Positions 50,427 through 61,806 of a DNA stretch of 64,000 nucleotides are shown here, piece after piece. Source of the stretch: Nymphaea colorata (taxonomy: Eukaryota; Streptophyta; Magnoliopsida; Nymphaeales; Nymphaeaceae); NCBI RefSeq assembly GCF_008831285.2, contig NC_045147.1, positions 13,370,854-13,434,853 of the forward strand, written 5' to 3'. The position numbers and the translations under genes were made by a program. Every line of letters begins with the position of its first letter. Position 1 is the stretch's first letter. The notes below the pieces were generated by a model. That model saw only the letters and a list, made by a program, of their open reading frames with translations. It was not told the DNA's origin and did not search any database.

Positions 50427-50957
50427 AAATATAATATAAACGAAAATCCTCCAACCATCATCTCGAGCATTAAGCATATCACATATGCAATACATTGTAC
50501 AATATGCTATGAGAGATCAAAAGATTTCTCATTGCAAAATCGTATGGAGAAAAACACAAATTACATACACATATTAAACACACATTTAATAGTTCATTAC
50601 CTAATGAATCTTTCCGTCCTAATTTTGTATCCAAGAGTTATCTATATTTATCAAATTTATTCCTACCTAAATCACATGGAAATGCGATTTAAATTGGCAA
50701 CCAATCTGGATCCCTTTTTCATTGTACATCCAAATCCATTTATTTAAATTTTAAATGTAGAACTGAATCTGAATTTCATGATGTTGAGAATCGAATTTCA
50801 AATATACCAATATTGGAAAAAAATTTATTCGGAACCGAATTCGAATCCAATTGGGTGTCATTTTTTTTAACTGAACTAATCTGATTTCTTAATTGAATAA
50901 TTTTATTTTCATATTCGAGCAGCCACTTAATTTGTGGATTAATTAAATAACGAAAAG

Positions 50958-50997
<40 letters not shown>

Positions 50998-51414
50998 ATT
51001 TTCGTGCTTCCCGCAAAATTTCTGGCGAAGGTTTCCCACAGGTAGGCGAGGCAGTCGATTTTCCCAACTTTTCTCTGTTTCTTATTTTGCCGGTTGTTCT
51101 AGTTTCCTGACTCTCGTGAATGGTGGGAAAAACCTTCTTGATTGCGGCGGTGAATTGATTTTCCCGACGAAAATCAAACTTTGCCTTTCCCGATTTTCCG
51201 TTTCTCTTTTCTACAACCGGCGTATATCCCAATTCCTGAAAGTGGAATCGAGCAATACCGGACTTCGTCGTGCCTGGCGGGCGAGATCGAAATCCCACGC
51301 GTGGATCCAGGACGATCGAGCTTAAATCTGGCTTTCCTGGCGTTGAATTGACTATTATTTTTGCTATTTGTAGCTTCGTTTTGTGGGGACTTGAGCCACC
51401 GAGTCTTCGATGCG
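50427..51414 (+). promoter_or_regulatory. LCB1 upstream region with a pyrimidine tract
   Basis: AT-rich DNA leads into a CT-rich tract at 50958-50998 (about 18 CT repeats), about 420 bp before the LCB1 ATG. Such pyrimidine patches are common near plant transcription starts. The composition becomes coding-like after 51000, consistent with a 5' UTR. The transcription start is not determined. Confidence 0.45.
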
Positions 51415-54400
51415 ATGGCGTCCGCTGTTACGAGTATGGCTGCCGAGGCGTTCGATCGAGTCGCAGCCGTGTTGGACGTGCCTTTCGCTCGTGCCGTCGT
51501 CTTCGGAGTGCACATCGATGGTGAGAATTGTTTGTCAGGTTTCGTTGTTTGGGAATTTGATATAGATTTATTGTAGTTTTGAGGCATTCTGACATTTTGG
51601 GGGCTTTGCGGTCGAAGGGCATCTGGTGGTAGATGCCATACTGGTGGCCGCGATTGTGTTCTTGCTTCTGCAGAAGAGTTACAAGCCCCCAAAGAAGCCA
51701 CTTACCGAGAAGGTGCATTCTTAATATTTTACACTCTCTCTTTTATCAATTTTGGTCAGTTTCTTTAGTGGAATTTGAATTATAAGTCATATGACGAACT
51801 CGTTTTATTGTGATTAATGCTTCATTCTCTTACATCATGAACGGTTTCAACAATAAGCGATCGATGGATAGGCAGAGGAACTTATTGAACGATATCATTT
51901 GGTCTGCTGTTCTTTCTGCATTGAACTAAAGTTGAAGAAAACTGTGTCGGAAAAATTGTTGTTCCAGGCGATTTTGTCTTTAGAGAGAAGAGGCAGACTA
52001 ACCTATCTTTTTGTTTGCTCAGTCTAACTTCCTCGGGAAAAATCTTTTAAAACCATCCTCCTCTTCCATTGCAAAAAGAAGAGTGGGTCCTTAGATTAAA
52101 AATGAAGTCGAATGTCTATTCGACAACTCTTTTGTCCTGGGAGGAAATGTCCTAGGAAATTGAACAACTTTCTGGAAATGGTTAGCTGATGCATGCATAT
52201 TGACTTTATGCAGGAGATAGACCAGCTTTGTGAAGAATGGGTCCCCGAACCCCTTCATCCGCCCATTACAGAAGAGATGGGTTATGAACCGCCAATCCTT
52301 GAGAGGTGGATTTGCTATTTATTTTCAGATTTTTTTTTTCTTTTCCTCTTTTCCATGCGGCTTCTGCTCCTTTTTTCTGTATATAAGTTCTCCAGGCAAG
52401 ATCTTGCCTTTGTTACTGTACATAAAGGCATGGTTCGTAGCAATTGTATCTTGATTGATTCTTATTCTGTGTCAGATTTGGTTTAGCCTCCAATTACATC
52501 GAACATTATTATTTTGATGTATGAAGTACTATGAACTTATTTAGAAAACTACGACACTTGAATTTCTACATGGTTTCATCTACAGTCCCCGAAATTGAAG
52601 CTTGGCATCATTTATTTTTAAATCTTTTTCCAAGCAGATGCCCTTTGATATGAAGATGAGTATTTGCTTAATTGGCTGCAAAGCTTTTCAGTTGATGCTA
52701 TGGTCACATTTCCTGATAATGATGCCGATAGTAACGAAGCTAAGCTTGTATTTATTTTGAATTTTGTTTTCCTTGGGAAAGTCTTAGAAATTTAACTGTT
52801 TATATTAAAAATAATGCAACTATGAGGTTTTCATCAAAGATTACAATGAAACAAAAAAAATGCTTTAAATGTATAAACAAAGGATTTTTTTTCAAGAGTG
52901 AATATTGTTTGTCACAGTATTTCAAAAATATTGAAAATATTTGTTTTGTTAATTATAGTGATCTTATTAATAAAACCTGATAATTGCGATTATCCCTTGA
53001 AAACACTAAATCCACAATCCTTTGATGCCTCTGAAGAAGTTGGCAACCGATTGCCATTCGGCAATAAAATGTCTCGGAATCCTCTGCTTTGCTTCTTCTT
53101 ACCTATTTTTTACCTTTTCTGTTTATTTGGAAAGTCAATCTTTTCTGATACAGAATCTGACACAAACCAGTTATTTTCTTGGGATGTGATAACTGATAAC
53201 TATGTTCTGCTAAGCTGGAAATGTTCTTGGTGAAAAAGTCATATTTTTTTCTCCATGATCATTGGGATCCAGAAAATATCACTCGTTTGTTCATGAATCT
53301 TTTCCTTATGCAGTGCTGCTGGACCTCATACAATAGTCAATGGCAAGGAAACTGTGAACTTCGCATCAGCCAATTATCTTGGACTTATAGGAAATGAAAA
53401 AGTGATGGTGAGTAAAACACTATTTTTTTATAATGTAAGTGTCTTGTAACTTTCTTAGTGAAGGGTCAAAACTCCAATTTTATTCCAGGAATCATGTACG
53501 GCCGCTTTGGAGAAGTATGGTGTTGGGTCATGTGGTCCTCGAGGTTTCTATGGGACAATAGGTATAACTTTTGTTCATCTCATTTCACTCAGGAAGTTTA
53601 TTATTCCACATGGCTCTTGCAAAGAGAAAATATACAAATTCATTTAAACGTTTGTTTTATTATCCATGATTTTGTCTGTCTTGTTCATAATGATAATCTA
53701 GTGGTATTAGAACACAGTGAAATTTATTTTATGAAGTTACATCTGTAGTTAATTATCAATTTTCTTGTCCTTTAGATACACACCTTGATTGTGAAGCCAC
53801 AATTGCAAACTTCTTGGGGACTCCTGACTCAATTTTGTATTCCTATGGTATTTCTGCTGCTTTCAGTGCCATTCCAGCATTTTGCAAGAAGGGCGACATT
53901 GTCATTGCGTGAGTATGGAAATTTTCACATTGTAGCATGTCTTTAAATCATTATGTATGCAAAAAATTTTATGATGGTCCTGCTACAGTTATCACACTTT
54001 TTGTGGCTAATAAAATCATTGCTTGAGCTGTGGAATACATTTGTGCATATGTGCTGAAACACATTTTTTGGGCTTTCTGTTTGAATGAAAGTAGGATGTT
54101 TATCATCATTGCTAGCATGTTTTAAACTGAAATTTCATACTATAAGTTATTAATGTTATAGGGAGATAAACTCCTGCAGCAATTATATGCTCCATTGCTG
54201 TTTGAGTTTTTGGTGGTGGTTCATGGCTCTACCTTCTGGGGAATTGCTACTGTCATCCATGTGGTGCTTGTAACTAAATCGGTATCTTAATAATGGCAAT
54301 TCGATGGCTGAATTAATTAGTTTCAACGATTCTTGTGTTCTTTTTAACTAAGTTAGTATCTTACTATCACAATTGGATGACTGCACTAATTAGTTTTTGC

Positions 54401-54818
54401 TATTGGATGTGTTATGAACTGATTCTGTGTGATGACATTATATGCAGTGATGAAGGTGTGCACTGGGCGATACAAAATGGTCTTTATCTATCTAGAAGCA
54501 CTATTAAGTTTTTCAAGCACAATGATATGAAGTCATTGGAAAGTTTAATGGAGAAAATTACGAAGGAAAATCAGCGAGTGAAAAAGTTGCGTCGTTATAT
54601 AGTTGTTGAAGCTATATACCAGGTAAAGTTTGTTATGAAAAGATCCTTGTAGGCATTTCATTTCAACTATTTGGGAAGTTTTTTAGCACACACATAACCC
54701 ATTGAGGAAAGCATTTCAACATATTATTTGCTTAGATACTTGTACGGGTACGGGTACCGGTACGAGTACGGACCATTTTCAAAAAATTTGGGTACAGAGG
54801 TACGGCCGTACACACACG

Positions 54819-54858
<40 letters not shown>

Positions 54859-57800
54859 TATATATATATAAATTTCAAACAAAATAACATATATATCAAA
54901 AAATTGCAAACAGAATAAAATCATGGTCCAAAACACAGTATGGAAGTAATTAACGTACAATTATACAAACATGTCAGCTTTCTTGATTCTCCCCAGTCGC
55001 ATCATGAAGATTAGAAGGAGCAACAGGTTCTGTAAGGTCCATGTTAAAAGCATGCAAATCATGTTCTCCTTCAAGTTCCACATCAATGTCCTCTGGATTA
55101 ACATCCCAATACTTGGATGATCCTGAACTGCAAGTTGCAACAATTTCTTTTACAACATGAAGAGGTTGGAGTGGACATAAACTAAATCATGTATACATAT
55201 CAAAGATACAAAAAGAAAGAAATACCTGTAATCATTTGAAGTACGTGAAAGTAAGCGTAGGTTGGAGTGGACATAAACTAAATCTTCTGCTCGCTTACTA
55301 GTTAGCTTATTTCTCTTCATGTTGTGAATTTGAGAATAAGTGCTTCAATTTCTTTCACAACATGAAGAGGTTGCAGGTTGAGATAATAACTTCAGCGCAA
55401 GTTGTTGGAGATTTGGTGTCGATGCTCCAAAACACAACCACCAATTAACAGGATCTTCTTCATCTCTTGCCATTGCAGCTTGTATTGAATCATTTCTTCC
55501 ACCAGAGAAGCTCGCAAACTCATTATTTATTATCTTTAACCGATGAAAATCAGAATATAGTCTTCCCAAACATATCTCCCTATTTTTTGATATTTCTGGA
55601 TCTCGATTAGGAGGAACACGACCAATACCTCCTGTCAACCATGTTTGTCCATAATATTTGGGATTTAAAGAGTCTGCCATACAATGCAAAGGGTTATTGA
55701 TTTTGTTCCATCTTCTTACTAAAATTCTATACACATGATCGAAAAACTCTGAATCATTAAGTGCAACATTCTTCTTCTCATGTCTAAAAATGATGTTTTG
55801 AATTTTTTCAATCATGTTATCCCACATATCATAAACTTTATGAAGCATGGGCCCTTCTTTATCAACTTCTCTCAGCATCTACCAAATAGGCTCTGTAAAC
55901 TGCAGAAAATATGTAACTTTATCTCACCATTCATCTTCTAAAATGCATTTTTTAATTTCTTGAGCCTTCACGATGTTATCATTCTGATAAAACTCCCAAT
56001 CATTGTCAGTCACCATAAGTGTTAATGCATGTTTCACCTGCTTTATTCTTTTTATCATTACGATAATGGATGCAAAACGAGTCTCTGCTACCTTCAACAA
56101 TTTCAAATCAGAATGCCTATTAAATAGAGCAAGAGCATTGTTGTGGTTTACAACAAAATTTCTGATGTTTCTGACATCATGCTCAAGCTCCTCAATCCAT
56201 GAACACAAGAAACCAGTATTTGGATCATCTTTTGATGGGTTGCAAATACTTTTAAGTGCTAGATTTATACTGTGTGCCACACAAAGAGTCCAGAATATGT
56301 GACTATACTTGGGATCACTTGCTAAATTCATTCCTGCTCGTTGGTAAACTGGAGCATTATCAGTAATAAGTTGCACAACATTATCTTCACCCACTTCTTT
56401 GATGACTTCTATAAATAGCCCTTTTAAATACTCAGCATCTTTATACTCCCCAGATGCATCAACACATTTCAAGAAGATTGGTCCATCAAGCGAATAAGCA
56501 ATAAAATTTATTAGTGGCCGCCTTTGTATATTAGTCCACCCGTCAGAAACAATGGATACTCCATATTGTATCCACGAAAATTTCTTCTTCTCTAATAATT
56601 TTTCAATGTTTGCCTTCTCTTCTGCAAGAATTACTGTTCTTAACTTCTCTGAACTCGGAGGTACATAACCACTCAAACTGCAATTAGCCAAACCTGTAAC
56701 AACATCTTTCCAATAAGGACTTCTGGCTACATTAAAAGGAAGTGAATTTGCAAAAAAGAACCTTCCGATCCTTCTATCCATCTCCGCCCTTCCCATATTA
56801 TTGAATGCTTGTGCTAATGTTTTTCTTTTCTTTGAAGGATCTTCACCTCCTTCAGTAGCATAAAGAGGAATAGACACACTTGATCTTGATGAAGATTTCT
56901 TCGTCTCAGCTTCTTCTTGTTCTTTTTTGAATATCTTGATCTCCTCGTTGGTAACTTTTGGGCATGGTCTAATTCCAACGCCAGAAATATGCAACAAATG
57001 CGCCTTGCAACGTGTATAAGAGCCCGTGAACATCATATCACAAAATTTGCAAGAAAACATTACATTCCCACCACCACCTGGTCCTTTTGATAGTTTCTTC
57101 ACATAGCGCCAAAGAGGCTGAGATGGATTATCCTTCTCTACTGTAGCGGTATTAACACTACCACTGCTGCTTTCTAGATTCTCACTTCCTGTAGGAGGCA
57201 GTATTTCTTTTCCTTTATCAGCCATTACAACTTATGTCTGAACAGAACCTAGCAAATGAGCTGCAACTGCAACACATAACCAATAAAAACAGGGATCATT
57301 CGAAATAGATGAATCCTCTCATGAAACAATATATCACAGTACAACGGCTCTACATGTAGCACTCATTCAGTACAACGGCATGAGTGCAACACTCATGCAC
57401 ATGCCCTGCCGGCAAATGCAATCCACATTCAACAATATTCTATGACAGTGAAGAATGAAAAGGCCTCATATTCTAAGACATTGAAGAATGAAAAGGAGGC
57501 CTCTATTATATTCTCTGAATCTCTGGCTTACCAGGAAGAAGATCAAGTTTATTATGAAAACACACAAAAAAGCTGCAAATCACATTGACACATACAAATA
57601 AACACACAAAACACATGAGGAAGCGGCTGAGCTATAAATCGTCGGCTAGCCTCTCGGATAGATTGGGAGAGAGATTTGAAACCCTCTCGGGTAGAGAAAG
57701 GGCGAGCCAGAGGGAGGGGTGTTGGGTTTTCACTTTTAGGCGATGAGTTTTCTGCACACACAACCCATCGCCGGTCGTCGCCGGCGGCGAAGGCAGGGGT

Positions 57801-58230
57801 GGAGCCGATGAAAATGAAAACAAAAAATGAAAAAAACGTCACAGTCACCTCCTGCCGTCACTGCTGTCGTCGCCGCTGCCGTCGCCGTTCCGCCCTGCGT
57901 TCGCCACCCCTGCCGTCGCCTGTTGCCGCTGCTTCGTTGCCGGAGAGAGACGAGAGGTAAAGAGTCGTAACTCGTAAGACAGAAACGAAAGGGTTTCGTT
58001 TTACTTTTTTTTTTTAACGTCAAAATGATTTTTAACGTTAAAATGAAATAAACGTTAAAAAAATGGACAACATTGGACTCGGTCAATGGTGACCGTGTCC
58101 AATTTTGGACGGATATGGCCTCCGGTACGTTGACCGTACTCGGTACAGTCAACGCGTACCGGAGCCGTACCCAGCCCCGTACCGGTACCAGTATCGGTAG
58201 GGTACGCCTCCTTTGGAGGCGTACCCGTGT

Positions 58231-58289
<59 letters not shown>

Positions 58290-61200
58290 CTTAGTGCTCA
58301 TGGAATATCATAACTATGATGACCATGTGGACTGATTATAACCTGTCTAAGCAACTTGATCGATAATTCACTGTGGACTGACTATAAACTGTCTAATCAA
58401 CTTGATTCATGATTCATATGGTATCATGTCTAAGATTATATTTTAAAGTCAAAGTACTAGCTATCATCTTAGTGATAAAAAGTTCGTTTGCATGCCCATC
58501 CAGCTGAGCCTAGATCCTATGTAAAATTACCTTTTTTTTTTGTATTCTTTCTCGGATTTTACCTTTATTCTTTTTCATTTACCCCTTTCTCCTTTTTTGC
58601 CTTTTTTTTTTGTTCATTACTGTTTTTGGTCACCACAGCCTAATGCTTTTGACTGTTTAGGTTGTGATTCACTCTTTAAAAAATGTAACTTTGCACGTAG
58701 CATCTTGTGAACCATCAATCAACTTGATTGGATGCAGTTAATCTTCATTTTTTACTTAATTCACATATTCTATAAACCATTATATATGTACATATATAAT
58801 TATATATGCATATTATATATGATACTTCTAAAATATTTGCACTGCAAAAATATGAATACTATGAGGACTGTATAGAGCCATTTGATCTTTTGAATGGATC
58901 GTTTTGGACTTGCCATCTCTCTCTTTCTATATATCTGTATCTATATGTAAAAGAGAGGTATGTGGTTGAAATGGAGTAGCTTTAGGTATGATTTTACATC
59001 TCTCTCTTTCTTAATTACTCTTGGTTATGATTTTACATTTGATATCTTTTGTACATTAAAATGGAGTAATAACTCATATGTTAGTTTTCATTTGATGGGA
59101 GTTGATTCTGAAGTTGAATATATTTTTATGCATATTAATTTTTTGATGATTATGATGGTATTCTATTTTAGCTATTATCATAGAGTAAATTTTTCATGTT
59201 AGACACTTCTGCGTCATGTACAATAGCCACTTTGAATTTTCAATAAAATAGAAGTTAGGTGCAACTTGAAGGGCCATTGATCTTAGGCCTGATATGGTTC
59301 GTAGGTTACTGCATTTTAACATCCTATCACAATTTGATGCTTCCTTCTTTTGAGTGTATTAGGTGTTGAGGCACAATGTCCTCTGTACGCACAAAAACCT
59401 GAGAGTCTTCATGACAAAATCGGTGGCCTTGATGAGTTTAACTTCACTGCATCATCTTTAGTCTAGCTAAAGCACTCAAGAGGAAATGTCTGCTAGTATT
59501 TCAGTTTGGAAGTGGTTTGATCTCATCATCTGAATTTTATGTTACTTTTTGTGCTTACAATCTTGTTAAAATTTTCAGTATGATATTATCTTTGGTAGCC
59601 GGATTTCATGGAGAATTATAGATATGCTTTATGGAGAATTATAGATATGTTTTAAAGCATGTGATTCACTTTTTTTTTTGCCCTGTTTTTTATATCAAAT
59701 TTTTGTAAGATACTGTGCAGCATTCTATATTGAAGGATCGTTTTGGTACATACTTGCAGAATTCAGGCCAAATTGCTCCGTTAGATGAAATAATCAGGTT
59801 AAAAGAAAAGTATCGCTTCCGAGTATTAGTAGAAGAAAGCAATTCATTCGGTGTACTTGGAAAATCTGGGCGCGGCTTGACAGAGTATTTTGGAGTTCCT
59901 GTAAGTGATGTGGTGGATGGTCTAGTCAACTTCTTGCTGTTCTCATGTTGTTTCTTGTGATTGGCAAGTTGTTTGTGACAATGTAGGTTGAGAAAATCGA
60001 TATCATCACTGCTTCCATGGGACACGCATTAGCTACTGATGGTGGATTTTGCACTGGTAGTGTCAGAGTTGTTGATCATCAGGTAAATATCTTTGGTTTC
60101 TGAACCTTCACTTAAAGTTCAAAGATAAATTAGAAGATAAATACCACTTGAGACAGCAAATACTAGTAACCCAGGATGTTATCTTGAGAGTTTTACAATC
60201 CAAAGCACCCAATACATGTTTCATGGATAAAAATATGTGCATGAAGTATGACGCCAATATGCTTGGTGAAACCAGGCAATTTTGAAAGACGGGGACATAA
60301 AAATATGACCTGCATGCATCACACATCATGCTGGCTTGCATGTATGCATTCATAACTTGGCATTTGTTGCATCTTGGAGCTATCAAGCACATTTTTGTTG
60401 GTCATCCTTTGAGTAAACCAGGTCTTATATTTGTAATCAAGCGAAAGATGGAAAGAATCAGACAAATTGCAACTTGGATATGGGCAGTCTAGCATATCTT
60501 TTGTAGCCCTCTAGCACTCCCTTTTACCTGCAGCCCTTGACACAAACACCACGTATAGACAAAATTGTAATCTTTTGGTTGCTCTATCTTTTATTGTTGA
60601 ACGCCCAGGAGATTGATGCATTGATAACTTGATCTTGCAGCGCCTCAGCAGTTCTGGTTATGTTTTTTCTGCATCTTTGCCTCCATATCTTGCAAGTGCT
60701 GCAATAACTGCTATCAATGTTTTGGAGGAAAATCCAATGTTGCTGTCAAGGCTGAGGGATAATATTAGTCTCCTACACAAAGGTCTTTGTCAAGCCTCTT
60801 TCTCTCTGTGTGTGTGTGTGTGTGCACGCGTGCCTTGGCTTTGGCATGATATAAACTATATAAATTCTCTACCATACAGGTGCTTACATATATGGAAATC
60901 CAGAACATGTTTGGAAACTTTGCTAACTTCTGTCTGCAAGTTAATTTTCCATAGTTTTCTCTGTTTTGTTAATCTTATTCTGTTGAATACATGCTAGGCA
61001 TCTACCGTTTTTAGGTTAAATAACAGCATAGATGGCATCTTTGTAGATATGGACTGAAATAGGATAACAAACCTTTGTTCTGTTAATATCAGGCTTCTAC
61101 TCTTTTAGGTTAAGTTCTGAGGAGGCAATTTAATGGACTGAATACAACCTTCAGATTGTGTTGAAATTTTCTGAAATTTTCTTTGCTTGCACTTCTTGCT

Positions 61201-61806
61201 TTGGTTCTTTTATGTTGCCCTTTAGAGTGTAAAAATGACCTCTCTTTAACTGTCATGGTCAATGTTTCCATATCTAGGTGCATCCCTTGTTCGCTGTAAA
61301 AGCTTAATTTGTTGATTGATGGATGTACTGACCCTGGCCACCTTGACATTGTTAATTTGTTGCATTTACGTATAGATGTCTGAGTCTCTTTATGCTTGAC
61401 TTGGGTTCTGCAGGTTTGTCAGACATACGGGGACTTGTCATTACCAGCCATCCTCTGTCACCTATTGTCTTTCTTAAATTAAAGAATTCAACTGGATCTT
61501 TCAAGGGTGATTTGCAGTTACTTGAGGATATAGCAGAACGTGTAAAATAACTGATCTATTATGTATTTATCCTTCAGAATTTTTTGGATAACTGGTTATC
61601 CAGCCTTACAATCTAAATTGTTCCATCAGGTGCTTAGAGAAGATTGTGTACTTCTTGCTGTTTCGAAAAGGTCAGCACTTGATCATTGCCTTCTTCCTGC
61701 TGGGATTCGTTTGTTTGTTTCTGCTGCACACTCGGAGACAGACCTGTTGAAGGCATCAGAATCACTGAAGCAAGTTGCCAAATCTGTCTTCTCGGATGAC
61801 TTGTAA
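51415..61806 (+). CDS. LCB1: Serine palmitoyltransferase subunit LCB1, twelve exons
   Basis: Encodes a 483-residue LCB1, the non-catalytic partner of LCB2 in the ER enzyme that condenses serine and palmitoyl-CoA, the first step of sphingolipid synthesis. Exons: 51415-51520, 51618-51712, 52214-52305, 53314-53407, 53489-53561, 53776-53908, 54448-54622, 59760-59900, 59987-60082, 60641-60782, 61414-61541, 61630-61806. All junctions are GT-AG and in frame. A membrane segment covers residues 36-56 ([15 protein letters not shown]). The class-II aminotransferase fold follows ([66 protein letters not shown]). The position of the PLP-binding lysine reads [15 protein letters not shown], without Lys, as expected for LCB1. 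Cys144 is the conserved residue mutated in human neuropathy HSAN1. Intron 7 is 5.1 kb and holds an antisense hAT element. Confidence 0.96.
54822..54871. repeat. (AT)n microsatellite in the left part of the hAT element
   Basis: Two TA runs are separated by a short A run, following the GTACC-rich terminal segment. Confidence 0.9.
54974..57225 (-). pseudogene. hAT transposase pseudogene (BED finger, DUF659, hAT dimerisation)
   Basis: It reads from 57225 down. Residues about 38-90 form a BED zinc finger (CKFC at 59-62, with H76 and C88). A DUF659 region follows ([66 protein letters not shown]). The second part from 55878 carries the dimerisation domain ([27 protein letters not shown]). The frame is stopped at 55924-55926 (TGA), 55879-55881 (TAG) and 55345-55347 (TGA), but stays in register across all three. 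It then continues as [19 protein letters not shown] to a GT site at 55225. A last exon (55127-54974, [20 protein letters not shown]) ends at TGA. No frameshift is needed. The element cannot make full-length transposase. Confidence 0.88.
58200..58226. repeat. Perfect 12-bp hairpin at the hAT element's right end
   Basis: GGGTACGCCTCC and GGAGGCGTACCC are exact reverse complements separated by TTT. It lies immediately inside the CGTGTATC end and the (AT)n tract. Confidence 0.93.
58233..58290. repeat. (AT)n microsatellite at the hAT element's right border
   Basis: About 28 AT repeats with one G interruption near 58280, directly following the GTACC-rich terminal segment. Confidence 0.92.

Larger units (their letters stand above)
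54735..58292 (-). mobile_element. hAT-superfamily transposon (BED/DUF659 type), degenerate, in LCB1 intron 7
   Basis: The region contains a broken hAT transposase gene read opposite to LCB1. Both ends are rich in GTACC/GGTACG words. The left end reads GATACTTGTACGGGTACG; the right end, reverse-complemented, reads GATACACGGGTACG. GGTACCGGTACG occurs just inside both, so these look like decayed terminal inverted repeats. (AT)n tracts lie at 54822-54871 and 58233-58290. No clear 8-bp target duplication could be read, so the borders are approximate. Confidence 0.75.

Noticed and set aside
50252-50482. Open frame of alternating Ile/Tyr residues
   Set aside because: It is the translation of the (AT)n microsatellite.
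55345-57225. An active hAT transposase gene
   Set aside because: Three in-frame stop codons interrupt it, and no clear target duplication or intact terminal repeats are visible.
54735-58292. An LTR retrotransposon, suggested by a GTACC cluster followed by (AT)n on both sides
   Set aside because: The coding content is BED/DUF659/hAT transposase, the ends match better as inverted than direct repeats, and there is no primer-binding site, polypurine tract or gag-pol.
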